Below are positions 21,616 through 31,960 of a stretch of DNA of 64,000 nucleotides, piece by piece (the stretch's first letter is position 1; the number at the start of each line of letters is the position of its first letter). The stretch is from Cervus elaphus. Taxonomy: Eukaryota > Chordata > Mammalia > Artiodactyla > Cervidae. The notes under the pieces are model-generated. The model ran no database searches, was not told the origin of the DNA, and saw nothing but the letters and a program-made list of their open reading frames with translations. The stretch covers positions 78,477,552-78,541,551 of the forward strand of contig NC_057815.1 of assembly GCF_910594005.1 (NCBI RefSeq), read 5' to 3'. A program made the translations under genes and the position numbers.

Positions 21616-21709
21616 AAATCCTTTTCCACCAAGCATTCTAGAAAACTGATGGAGAAAAAAAATGTCTCCAATTGTGTTGTCATTGTTACTATTAAGAAAT
21701 ATGTGCCAT

Positions 21710-21808
21710 ATCACACATACACACATATATACATGTTATATCACACATACACACACATATATGTATGTGTATACACACACACACACATATGTATTCATAT
21801 ACACATCC
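21710..21808. repeat. compound CA/TA microsatellite with internal tandem duplication
   Basis: Two units beginning TATCACACATACACACA occur about 34 bases apart, followed by CACACACACACACATATG. Variable-length repeats of this type are often polymorphic. Confidence 0.8.
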
Positions 21809-21929
21809 AAAATATTCAGGTAGCAGAAAAGCCTAATTATTTAATATTCAGGAAAAAAAAAGAATTTCTTGCTTTGAACAACAATGAAAAGGAGAAATCC
21901 TAAAACATCAATAAAATAAATTCATATAC

Positions 21930-22905
21930 TCAGAGAGAAGCACTGTCAACTCCTTGATTTTACTTTTCCTTCTGAATTTTTAAATCATTGTGAAATATTT
22001 CAAATATAAAGAAGCAGATAGGCTTTTTTCTTTTTGAGAAATAGAGAATTACATTGACAGATACAAATGGAATCCCCTGGGTGCCTATCCCCTACTCTAT
22101 TAGCTTCTTTCTCTTCTGAAAGATAACCACTCTCCTTAATTCTCATGCTGAATTTAATACTTTTGCTATTTATGTATCCATCTCTAAGCTGTAAGTAGCA
22201 AATTTTGCACAATTTAAAATTTTATATAGATGGCTTTATGCTGTCTGTATCATCCTGTAATTGATATTTTACCTATATATATGTATATATATATATGCTA
22301 CTCTCTAAGCTTCATTTAAAGTGCTGAATGATGTTCCATTATATAAATGTATCACAGTTTATCCATCCTTCTGATAGATATTTAAACCACTCCCAAGTTT
22401 TTACTACCATGTAAAAGCTGCAATAAGTATTCTCGCACATGTTTTCTTGCACTCATGTGTTAAAATTTCTCTAGAATGTTGTATTGGAGAGCACAAATAT
22501 CTTCTGTGTTCCCAGATGATGCCAAAATGTATTTTCTCAAGCAGTGGTATCAATTTACCCTCCCACCAACAGGCATGAATGTTACCATTGTTCCATGTTC
22601 TCATCAATAATAGGCACTGCCATAATTTTGAATTTTCATGAATGTGAGGGATATGAAACTATATCTCATTTTTGTTATAATTTGCATTCCACAACTGTTA
22701 ATGAGGTTGAGCACATTTTCATATATTTACTATCATTCAAGTTTTCTTACCTGTGAATTGCCAGCTCATTTACATGAACATACTTCATTGCATTGGTTAT
22801 TTTTCTTATTGACTTGTAAGCATTTTAAATAACATGCTGGATAGGAACCATTTGGGGTTATAACTTTGCAAGTATCTATGTATTTATAATCAGTACATGC
22901 TTTGC
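21930..22905 (-). repeat. L1 3' region and ORF2 end, antisense, old
   Basis: Successive antisense L1 phrases: GATAACCACTCTCCTTAATT, GATGTTCCATTATATAAATG, CCCTCCCACCAACAGGCATG and GAGGTTGAGCACATTTTC. A (TA)n run sits at about 22275-22299. Confidence 0.65.
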
Positions 22906-23276
22906 TTTTAAAAAAAAAAAAAACACAATATTTTTAGAGCAGTTTTAAGTTCACAGCAAAATTGAGAGGGCAGTACAGAGATTTCCCATATACTTCCTGA
23001 CCCTACACATGCACAGCTTCCCCCATTATCAACAACCCCCTCCGGAGTGGTACCTTTGTTACACTTGATGAGCCTACATTGATGCATCATAATCACTCAA
23101 AGTTTATTATTTACCTTCAGATTCACTCTTGGTGCTGTACATTCTGTGGGTTTGGACAAATGTATAATAACATATGTTCATGATATTCATTATCATACAG
23201 AGCATTTTCATGACCTTAAAAATTTCTTGCTTGCTTATTTACTCCTCTCCCTCACTTTAATCTGGGCCAACTTTTT
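22906..23276 (-). repeat. L1 3' UTR fragment, antisense
   Basis: TTTTTAGAGCAGTTTTAAGT, CCCATATACTTCCTGACCCT, then GTGGGTTTGGACAAATGTAT match a well-known ancient L1 3' UTR segment. An A-run at 22910-22923 separates it from the previous piece. Confidence 0.6.
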
Positions 23277-23484
23277 TTCAAAAAATTTTTTTATTGGAGT
23301 GTAATTGCTTCACAGTGTTCTGTTAGTTTCTGCTGTATGATAATGTGGATCAGCTGTATGTATACAAATTCCTGTTGCTCCATAGACTTGTCAGCATCTG
23401 GTGTTGTCAGTGTTTTGAATGTTGGCCATTCCAATAGATATGTAATGGTATCTCATCATTTTGATTTGCATTTCCCTAATCACA
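23277..23484 (-). repeat. L1 3' end, antisense, interrupted by BovB
   Basis: TTTATTGGAGTGTAATTGCT, then ATGTGGATCAGCTGTATGTA and GATTTGCATTTCCCTAATCA. The L1 resumes at 24435 beyond the BovB. Confidence 0.65.
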
Positions 23485-24434
23485 ACACACAGACTGGTTC
23501 CAAATAGGAAAAGGAGTACGTCAAGGCTGTATATTGCCACCCTGCTTATTCAACTTATATGCAGAGTACATCACGAGAAACGCTGGGCTGGAAGAAGCAC
23601 TAGCTGGAATCAAGATTGCTGGGAGAAATATCAATAACCTCAGATATGCAGATGACACCACCCTTATGGCAGAAAGTGAAGAGAAACTAAAAAGCCTCTT
23701 GATGAAAGTGAAGGAGGAGAGTGAAAAAGTTGGCTTAAAGCTCAACATTTAGAAAATTAAGATCATGGCATCTGGTTCCATCACTTCATGGCAAATAGAT
23801 AGGGAAACAGTGGAAACAGTGTCAGACTTTATCTTTTTGAGCTCCAAAATCACTGCAGATAGTGATTTCAGCCATGAAATTAAAAGACGCTTGCTCCTTA
23901 GAAGGAAAGTTATGACCAATCTAGACAGCATATTAAAAAGCAGAGACATTACTTTGCCAATAAAGGTCCGTCTAGTCAAGGCTATGGTTTTTCCAGTGGT
24001 CATGTATGGATGTGAGAGTTGGACTTTGGCGAGAAAGCAGAGCGCTGAAGAATTGATGCTTTTGAACTGTGGTGTTGGAGAAGACTCTTGAGAGTCCCTT
24101 GGACTGCAAGGAAATCCAACCAGTCCATCCTAAAGGAGATCAGTCCTGGGTGTTCATTGGAAGGACTGATGCTGAAGCTGAAACTGCAATACTTTGGCCA
24201 CCTCATGTGAAGAGTTGACTCTTTGGAAAAGACCCTGATGCTGGGAAGGATTGGGGGCAGGAGAGGGGGATGACAGAGGATGAGATGGCTGGATGGCATC
24301 ACCGACTCAATGGACGTGAGTTTGAGTAAACTCCGGGAGTTGGTGACGGACAGGGAGGCCTGGCGTGCTGTGATTCATGGGGTCGCAAAGAGTCAGACAC
24401 GACTGAGCAACTGAACAGAACTGAACTGAACTGA
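23485..24434 (+). mobile_element. BovB LINE 3' portion with RT core
   Basis: Sense BovB from ACACAGACTGGTTCCAAATA to the terminal CTGAACTGAACTGA. The ORF piece at 23534-23752 carries the reverse-transcriptase catalytic motif YADD (23645-23656) followed by TTLMAESEE, and a second frame piece at 23765-24091 continues the protein after a TAG. Further stops make it non-functional. It is inserted into antisense L1 sequence. Confidence 0.95.
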
Positions 24435-24890
24435 AAGTCATATTATGTAGAGCATCTTTTCATATGTTTAGTCGTCATTTGTATGTCTTCTTTGGTGAGA
24501 TGCTTGTTAAGATCTTTGATTCACTTTAAAATCAGGTTATTTGTTGTTAAGAGTTCTGTATATATTTTGGATACCAGTCCTTTATCAGAGATGTCTTTTG
24601 CAAATATTTTCTCCCAAAGTGTGTCTTGTCTTTGCAGTCTCTTGACACTGTTTTTTTTTTTTTTTTTTTTTTTTTTTAGGGGAGAAGTTTTAAATTTTAA
24701 TGAAGTCCAACTTATTAATTATTTCTTTCACAAACCAGGTCTTTGATCTTGCATTTAAAATGTCATTGCTACACCCAAGGCTGTCTAGGTTTTCTTCTAT
24801 GTTATCTTCAAGGAGTTTTACAATTTTGTGTTTTACATTTAGTTCTGTGACACATTTTGAGTTAATTTTGGGGAAGGATATTTATGTCAG
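24435..24890 (-). repeat. L1 ORF2 fragment, antisense (continuation)
   Basis: GTAGAGCATCTTTTCATATG, GTATGTCTTCTTTGGTGAGA, TTGCAAATATTTTCTCCCAA, then TTTGAGTTAATTTTGGGGAA. A T-run of about 26 lies at 24651-24677. Confidence 0.75.
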
Positions 24891-24999
24891 TTAAATTTGA
24901 ATTTCAGATAACAATGAGTAATGTTTTAGTGTAAGCATGTCACAAATATTGTATGGGACATATACTAAAACTTGTTATTTTTCTGAAAATCAAATTTAA
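24891..24999. repeat. imperfect inverted repeat (ancient palindromic element)
   Basis: The left arm TTAAATTTGAATTTCAGATA (24891) pairs with the right arm ending TTTTCTGAAAATCAAATTTA (about 24979-24998), and the inner arms GTTTTAGTGTAAGCATGTC and GACATATACTAAAAC also pair. This resembles an old mammalian interspersed hairpin repeat. Family not assigned. Confidence 0.6.
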
Positions 25000-25461
25000 T
25001 AGGTTAGCCTGCAATTTATCTGGCAATGTCAGTTTGAAAGCAGAGGGAAAAAAAGTCATGAAGTACACAATGGTTCTGAAACAGAACCACAGAAAGTTCC
25101 TTTCAGTGGTTCTGAAAGGTTCTGGAAGTAATGTATATTATTACCAAATACATTGCACTGGCCAAAGAAGTCCAATGACCAAGCCTAATGTCAGTAATTC
25201 AGAGAAGTATTATCATTTTAAAAGCAGGGAAACCTCACAAGAAGCATAAACTTTGCTGAATAGAATTACAGCCTGCCATACATACACAATTGTAAATTTT
25301 TTCTGACAGTCCAAAGTTAATCAATGCCTTATATGTCTACTTTTTCATACACAAGACTCAGAACTTAGCATGCCTTAAGTTTATCCACTGCATATTCCTC
25401 ATCTTGTTTGTGTTGTGTGAAGTTTAATTTTTACCTTCTAAAATAAGCAAAATACAATTTT
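25000..25461. other. unassigned unique sequence
   Basis: No gene recognised. It contains the short palindrome GGTTCTG-AAA-CAGAACC at 25072-25088 with a further GGTTCTGAAAGGTTCTGG nearby. Confidence 0.35.
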
Positions 25462-25469
25462 AAAATAAA

Positions 25470-25676
25470 GTAAAGTAAGTAAAGTCACTCAGTTGTGTCC
25501 GACTCTTTGTGACCCCATGGACTATAGCCTACCAGGCTTCTCTGTCCATGGGATTTTCCAGGCAAGAGTACTGGAGTGGGTTGCCATTTCCTTCTCCAAG
25601 GGATCTTCCTGGGCCAGGGATCGAACCCAGGTCTTCAGCATTGCAGACTGACACTTTACCATCTGAGCCACCAGGG
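25470..25676 (-). mobile_element. Bov-tA SINE, antisense
   Basis: GTAAAGTCACTCAGTTGTGT, AGGCAAGAGTACTGGAGTGG, then TACCATCTGAGCCACCAGGG. AAAATAAA flanks it at 25462-25469 and 25677-25684. Confidence 0.93.
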
Positions 25677-25684
25677 AAAATAAA

Positions 25685-26405
25685 ATAAAAGTTTTTAGTT
25701 AATTTAATTTATTGGCATATTTTACAAGTTTTGTGTTTGTCAATGCCATTCTTTCTATGGGTTTGCTTTACTTCTTAATGAAACATATCTTTTAATAGTT
25801 CTTGAGGTTGGTGAGGTAGTTTCTCTTGGTACTTTTGGGTCTAAAAATGTCTTAATTTTGCTTTCACTCAAATAACTGTTAACTGTTTATAAAATTTTAA
25901 ATTAATGGTATTTTTCCTTATTAGTGTGAAGAAATTACCCTATTGTTTCTGGAAATCAATATTGCTGTAGACAGTATTGCTGTAGACTGTTTTTCTTTCA
26001 GTAGCTTTTAATATTTTTAGTTATCATTAATATTATACAATTTTACCACATTTTGCCTAAAGGGTAGATTTATCTTTATTTATCCTGCTTGACTTCAAAT
26101 CTCAAATGTGAAGATTCAGTTTCTTCTCCAATCATAGAAAATTCTTAGCTTATCCTTTCAAATATTGCTTCTCTACTATTACCCCTTTCTCTCTCCTCTT
26201 TGAAGGCTTGACAACCTGTCTTTCATGTCTCTTATCTCCTCTTAATTTTTCAGATCTTTGTCTCTTTATGCTATGTTTTCAAAGGGCTTCCCAGCACATT
26301 ATAATGAACTGATATTCTCTTTGTGTTAACTTAGAGTTGATTCTATCTTTTGCATTTCTTTCCTTTATGGCTGTATTTATTTTTTTATATTCAATATTTC
26401 TAACT
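25685..26405 (-). repeat. probable old L1-type AT-rich repeat, antisense
   Basis: Phrases such as TTTCAAATATTGCTTCTCTA and CTCCTCTTAATTTTTCAGAT resemble antisense 3' L1 sequence. No gene content. Assignment is tentative. Confidence 0.35.
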
Positions 26406-26568
26406 ACAGTTGACCCTGAACAACTCAGGGGTTAGGAGCACTGATTTCCTACACAGTAGGAAGTCCACATTTAATTCTACAGTCAACTTTCTTTATCCCA
26501 AGTTCTGTATCCTTGGAATCAACCATCTGTGGATTATGCAGTACTGTGATACTTATTAGATGAAACTT
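26406..26568. mobile_element. Tigger/MER-like DNA transposon fragment
   Basis: The left end CAGTTGACCCTGAACAACTC matches a known inverted terminal repeat, and the interior GGAATCAACCATCTGTGGAT fits the same class. No transposase frame remains. Confidence 0.5.
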
Positions 26569-26929
26569 TTTGCTCCTTTTACCTCCCAGGAACAGACTCT
26601 CAGTTATTACTATGTGCTTCCGGATCCAGAGCCAAGTGCATCTTTGACTTTAACCACACTCATAACTTCACATTTGTTGTGTTTCTAGTACATCTTATTG
26701 TTGAGCTCAACAATGTCTTTTCAATCGTTATTTTTAATATGGAAAGTCTTTGTTCTGGTCTTGAATAAGATGGTTCCATCAAACGTATGGAAGTCACTGA
26801 GATTCTTTTCTGTTTGTACACATTTATATATTTTCCCCTTTAAGAGATACTCTTTATGGCTTGATATTTTCCTCCAGTCTCTTTGCTAATGTACTTCTAT
26901 GTAAATGGACACATTTCTACAGCATTGTG
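26569..26929. other. unassigned AT-rich sequence
   Basis: No supported gene or repeat. A 63-codon plus ORF near 26698 lacks any recognisable domain. Confidence 0.35.
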
Positions 26930-27183
26930 TTTGTTTTTTTCCCCCTGGAATAAATCACATATAGTCATAATATACTATCCTTTTTATATATTTCTGAATT
27001 CAATCTGCTAGAATTTTGTTGAGGATTTTTCATCTATGTTCATGAGAAATACTTATCTGTTGCTTTTGTTCTCTTTTCCTCTTTGAAATATCTGTGTTTG
27101 AAATTACGGTGATGCTGGCTTCATAAAATGAATTGAGAAGTAGTTTCTCCTCATCTGTTTTCTGAAACATGTTTATGAATCAA

Positions 27184-27388
27184 TGTGTTAGTTACTCAGT
27201 CATGTTGACTCTTTGTGACCCCATGGACTGTAGCCCACCAGGTTCCTCTGTCCATGGATTTTCTCAGGCAAGAATACTGGAGTGGGTTTCCATTTCCTTC
27301 TCCGGGGGATCTTCCCTATCCAGGGACTGAACCTGGGTCTCCTGCATCGCAGGCAAATTCTTTACCATCTGAGCCACCAGGAAAGCCC
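27184..27388 (-). mobile_element. Bov-tA SINE, antisense
   Basis: TGTTAGTTACTCAGTCATGT, CAGGCAAGAATACTGGAGTG, then TTACCATCTGAGCCACCAGG. Nested in antisense L1. Confidence 0.93.
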
Positions 27389-27944
27389 TTCTGAACATGC
27401 TTTTTGGTTGATACACTTTCTTAATTAAATGTTGGAATATAGCAATGAAGCCATCTGGGCCTGGATTTTAAATGTGGGTACATTTTAAATTATAAAGTAA
27501 TTTTATTTGATAGTTACAGGACTATAAAGATTTTAAAATTTCTTCTTGAGATACTTTTGGTAGCTTTAGATTTGTTTAAATTTATTGTTACAGTTGGTTA
27601 TTATATGAACTTGTTATAATTTTAATGTCTGTAGGACTTGCATTATTGCATCTTGCGTTGTTGATATTGATAATCTATACTTTTTCTCTTTTGCCTTGAT
27701 CAGTACAGATTTGCCAAATTTATTAATCTTTCAAAGACTCAGATTTTGGTTTCATGATGTTCTCTATTGTTTGTCATTTTTCCATTTCATTGATTTCTGT
27801 CTTAGCATTATTATTTCCTTCCTTCTTGCTATTTTGGGTTTAATATACTCTTATTCTCTAGCTTCTTAATTTGAAAACTGAGACAAATAGCTTTGGATCT
27901 TTCTCCTTTTAATATAAGCATTTAATAATGTAAATTTCATTTTA

Positions 27945-28153
27945 GTGAAAGTGAAAGTGTTAGTCACTCAGTCAAGTCTAACTCTTTGGAACCCCATGGA
28001 CTATAGCCCGCCAGGCTCCTCTGTCCATGGAATTTCCCAGGCAAGAATACTGGAGTGGGTTGCTGTTCTCTTCTCCAGGATTATCTTCCCCAGCCAGGGA
28101 TCAAACCCAGGTATCCTGCCTTGCAGGCAGATTCCTTATCTTCTGAGCCACCA
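27945..28153 (-). mobile_element. Bov-tA SINE, antisense
   Basis: GTGTTAGTCACTCAGTCAAG, CAGGCAAGAATACTGGAGTG, then CTTATCTTCTGAGCCACC. The 13-base duplication AAATTTCATTTTA at 27932-27944 and 28154-28166 defines the ends. It interrupts antisense L1. Confidence 0.95.
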
Positions 28154-28542
28154 AAATTTCATTTTAAGCATTACTTTAATCATATCTGACAGGTCTTAAT
28201 ATATTTTGTTATCATTTTTACTTAGTTAAACATTTTCCAGCTTCCTTTATGATAGCTTATTTGACCCATGAGTTATTTAAAATATATTTTAAAATTTCCA
28301 AATGCTTTATTTCCAAACTTGGCATTATCCGTATATTTTTATTATGATTTTCAATTTAACTCCGTTTTGTTCAAAACCAACCTCTGTATGATATCAATGC
28401 TTTAAAATAAATGAAGCAGATTTCTGACCAGGAATGTGGTCTAGTGAATGTTTTATGAATATTAGAAAAGAAAGTATATTCTGCTGTTGTTCTATAAATC
28501 CCAGTTAGTTCAGGTTAGTTTGATAGCATTATTTAGGTCTTC

Positions 28543-28837
28543 TTGGAAATCAGTCCTGAATATTCACTGGAGAGACTGATGCTAAAGCTGAAACTCCAAT
28601 ACTTTGGCCACCTGATTCGAAGAACAACTGACTCATTGGAAAAGACCCTGATGCTGGGAAAGATTGAAGGCAGAAAGAGAAGGCGACGACAGAGGTTAAG
28701 ACGGTTGGATGGCATTATCGACTCGATGCACATGAGTTTGAGCAAGCTCCGGGAGTTGGTGATGGACAAGTAAGCTTGACTTGCTATAGTCCATGGGGTC
28801 GAAAAGAGTTAGACACGACTGAGCGACTGAACTGAAC
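28543..28837 (+). mobile_element. BovB LINE 3' end
   Basis: TGGAAATCAGTCCTGAATAT, CTGATGCTAAAGCTGAAACT, then CACGACTGAGCGACTGAACT. A short 5'-truncated copy inserted in antisense L1. The plus ORF at 28543-28773 is its broken C-terminal frame. Confidence 0.92.
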
Positions 28838-28848
28838 TCTGATGATTT

Positions 28849-29160
28849 AGGGCTTTCCTGCTAGCTCAGCTGGTAAAGAATCCACCTGCAATGCAGGAGA
28901 CCCCAGTTCAATTCCTGAGTTGGGAAAATCCACTGGAGAAGGGATAGACTACCCACTCCAGTATTCTTGGTCTTACCTCATGGCTCAGCTGGTAAATAAT
29001 CTGCCTGCAGTGCTGGAGACCTGGGTTCCATCCCTGGGTCGGGAAGATCCCCTGGAGAAGGGAAAGGTTACCCACTCCAGTATTCTGACCTGGAGAATTC
29101 CATGGACTGTATAGTCCATGGGGTCACAAAGACTCAGACACAAATGAGTGACTTTCACTT
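28849..29160 (+). mobile_element. Bov-tA/BOV-A2 dimeric SINE
   Basis: Two monomers in tandem: GCTTTCCTGCTAGCTCAGCT and then TACCTCATGGCTCAGCTGGT, each followed by the GGTTC..ATCCCTGGGT-type block, with one common 3' half ending GTGACTTTCACTT. The duplication TCTGATGATTT at 28838-28848 and 29161-29171 brackets it. It landed at the very end of the preceding BovB. Confidence 0.93.
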
Positions 29161-29218
29161 TCTGATGATTTGATCAATTTTATAAAATAATTCCTATTTG
29201 TGCCTGGTAATATTCCTT

Positions 29219-29484
29219 TTCATACTATTCATGGAGTTCTCAAGGCAAGAATACCAAAGTGGTTTGCTATTCCCTTCTCCAGTGGACCACGTTTTGTCAG
29301 AACTCTCCGCCATGACCCATCCGACTTGGGTGGCCCTACACAGCATGGCTCATAGTTTCATTGGGCTAGACAAGGCTGTGGTCCATATGACCAGTTTTGT
29401 TAGTTTTCTGTGATTGTGGTTTTCATGCTGTCTGCCCTCTGGTGGATAGGGATAAGAGGCTTATTGAAGCTTCCTGATCACTAC
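29219..29484 (+). mobile_element. BovB LINE 5' region fragment
   Basis: TACTATTCATGGAGTTCTCA, TTCTCCAGTGGACCACGTTT, then GACAAGGCTGTGGTCCATAT and AGGCTTATTGAAGCTTCCTG match the BovB 5' portion as commonly seen in ruminant genomes. It is separated from the ORF part (30093 onward) by a foreign antisense segment. Confidence 0.65.
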
Positions 29485-30092
29485 CATTTTGCATATTGGG
29501 TTCCTTTATGTGGTCAAAACCAGGTGTATTGTGAACTGCGGTTTTGTTCAGTAATGAAGATGGGTGCTTTCCATCCAATTCTTTCTCTTCAGTTATTACT
29601 GGTTCTTTTTAAATTATCTTTTTCTTTTCATTTGCATAAACAGCACTTTTGTTTTTTTATAAATTCAGGTTCCTTTTCTGACTTAGGTTGCTGAGACTTG
29701 GCAAACCACTTTTGAGAAACATCAAGAGCCCCTTGTTGCAAGCATGCAACTGAACCACAACTATCTGCTTCTAGTACTGTGACCACTACAGATGAATCAG
29801 AATCTGTTATTGAGGTGGTAGCATGTTCTAGATTTTCTTTTTCTATTAGAGGACTTCCTTCGTTGACTCTTTTTTTCTTTTTCATGAAGCTGCTCAGAGT
29901 TACTGCATTCTTGCAACTTTGCATGTATTTCAGTCCTACTATCAGTAACTTGAAGAACTTCAATTAATGGTGGCATCAGGGGTATTTTCTCTTTGAATGG
30001 AGGGCTTAGGACATCTTCAAGAAACTCATTAAAGTTGTCTTTACTGACAAATAACCTTTCCTCCAAACAATCGTTGTTTAAGCAATCATCTC
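29485..30092 (-). pseudogene. antisense degenerate retrocopy of an unidentified cellular gene
   Basis: Read on the minus strand this roughly 600-base segment has coding character. From the right, a frame at 30066-29797 contains NFNEFLEDVLSPPFKEKIPL and continues to an A-run. There a frameshift moves the frame to 29870-29628, containing EGSPLIEKENLEHATTSITD and later DVSQKWFAKSQQPKSEKEPE. Another shift leads to a third readable stretch, EEKELDGKHPSSLLNKTAVH, near 29580. The composition is acidic, serine- and lysine-rich, like a nuclear protein. I do not recognise the parent gene. The lack of introns and the frame breaks point to a processed pseudogene fragment, although no poly(A) or duplication remains visible. 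It sits between two BovB fragments. Confidence 0.5.
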
Positions 30093-31338
30093 ACATGCTA
30101 GCAAAGTAATGCTCAAAATTCTCCAAGCCAGACTTCAACAGTATGTGAACTGTGAACTTCCAGATGTTCAAACTGGATTTAGAAAAAGCAGAGGAACCAA
30201 AGATCAAATTGTCAACATCCATTGGATCATCAAAAAAGCAAGAGAGTTCCAGAAAATCATCTACTCTTGCTTTATTGATGCCAAAGCCTTTGACTGTGTG
30301 GATCACAGCAAACTGTGGAAAATTCTTAAAGAGATAGGAATACCAGCCACCTGACCTCCCTTCTGAGAAATCTGTATGCAGGTCAAGAAGCAACAGTTAG
30401 AACTGGACATGGAAGAACAGACTGGTTCTAAATTGAGAAAGGAGTACATCAAGGCTGTATATTGTCACCCTGTTTATTTAACTTATATACAGAGTACATC
30501 ATGAGAAATGCTGGAAAAGCAAAAGCTGGAATCAAGATTACTGGGAGAAATATCAATAAGCTCAGATAGGGAGGTGACACCACACTTATGGCAGAAAGTG
30601 AAGAATTGATGTAAGTGATGAAAGTGAAAGAGGAGAGTGAAAAAGTTTGCTTAAAACTCAACATTCAGAAAACTAAGATCATGGCATCTGGTCCTGTCAC
30701 TTCATGGCAAATAGATGGAGGAAACAATGCAAATAGTGAGAGACTTTATTTTTTGAGGTTCCAAAATCACTGCAGATGGTGACTGAGCCATGAAATTAAA
30801 AGACGCTTGCTCCTTGGAAGAAAAGTTATGACCAAACTAGACAGCATATTAAAAAGCAGAGACATTACTTTGTCAACAAAGCTCCATGTGGTCAAAATTA
30901 TGCTTTTTCCAGTCATCATGTATGGATGTGAGAGTTGGACTATAAAGAAAGCTGAGTGCTGAAGAATTGACGCTTTTGAACTGTGGTGTTGGGGAAGACT
31001 CTTGAGAGTCTCTTGGACTGCAAGGAGATCCAACCAGTTCATCCTAAAGGAAATCAGTGCTGAATATTCATTGGAAGGACTGATGCTGAAGCTGAAATTC
31101 CAATACTCTGGCCACCTGATGCGAAGAACCAATTCATTGAAAAAGACTCTGATGCTGGGAAAGATTGAAGCTGGGAGGAGAAGGGGACAACAGAGGATGA
31201 GATGGTTGGATGGCATCCCTGACATGATGGAAGTGAGTTTGAGTAGACTCCAGGAGTTGGTGATGGACAGGGAAGCCCGGGGTGCTGCAGTCCATGAGGT
31301 CACAAAGAGTCAGACATGACTGAACCACTGAACTGACT
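30093..31338 (+). mobile_element. BovB LINE ORF and 3' end, degenerate
   Basis: CATGCTAGCAAAGTAATGCT, GATCAAATTGTCAACATCCA, GGAATCAAGATTACTGGGAG, then ATTCATTGGAAGGACTGATG and a 3' end at CACTGAACTGACT. It spans more of the RT domain than the other copies, from the fingers region onward. The catalytic YADD is destroyed (GGGAGGTGAC near 30567) and stops are frequent. Confidence 0.93.
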
Positions 31339-31960
31339 AAATATTCTTTATTGCAAATTCTCTTTTGCTTGATGAAAATATAGCCATTCCAGATATCTTT
31401 TGCTTGGTGCTTCATGATGTACCACTTTCTCGCATTTTACTTTTAATTTACCTGTGTCTTTTTATTTAAATTATGTTTCTTTAGACATAGTTTAGTTGTG
31501 TCTTACCTTCTTATCTATTTTGAAAGACTCTGCATTTTAAGTCAAGTGATTAGACCAGTTACATTTAGTATCATTATCAATTAGATATGTTTAAATCTAC
31601 TATCCTGTGATTTATATTCATGCCATGTGTCCTTTGTTCTTCTTTTCTCTTTTCCCTTGTCTTGCCTTATTTTGGGTTAAATTATTTTTTTTTAGGATTT
31701 AATTTTATCACTAATACTGTTTTACTATTTATACTTCTTGGGCTTTAGTTTTAGTTTTCATTTCTCTTCATTCTTTAAAGTAGATCCAACTTTTCTTCTA
31801 GTTTCAATGTCCTTCCACTTGATAAACTTCCTGTATCAATTCTTATAGTGTAGATATGACGGCAATAACAGCTTTGGTTTGCATAAAGGAGATATTGAAA
31901 TTCATAAAACTAAATGAGATCATCGAGGTGTTAATGTAAATATAGAAGACATTTTAAGAT
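31339..31960 (-). repeat. L1 ORF2 remnant, antisense (continuation)
   Basis: CAAGTGATTAGACCAGTTAC, ATTTAGTATCATTATCAATT, then CTTTTCTCTTTTCCCTTGTC fit the next part of the antisense L1 interrupted since 28.5 kb. Confidence 0.6.

Larger units (their letters stand above)
26930..28542 (-). repeat. L1 ORF2 remnant, antisense, split by two SINEs
   Basis: Antisense ORF2 landmarks occur in the right order: GATGCTGGCTTCATAAAATG, ATGAAGCCATCTGGGCCTGG, CAGATTTTGGTTTCATGATG, TTATTTCCTTCCTTCTTGCT, then TTTGACCCATGAGTTATTTA (line 28261 region). Bov-tA copies sit at 27184-27388 and 27945-28153. The remnant appears to resume beyond the BovB/BOV-A2 insertions at 31.3 kb. Confidence 0.75.
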
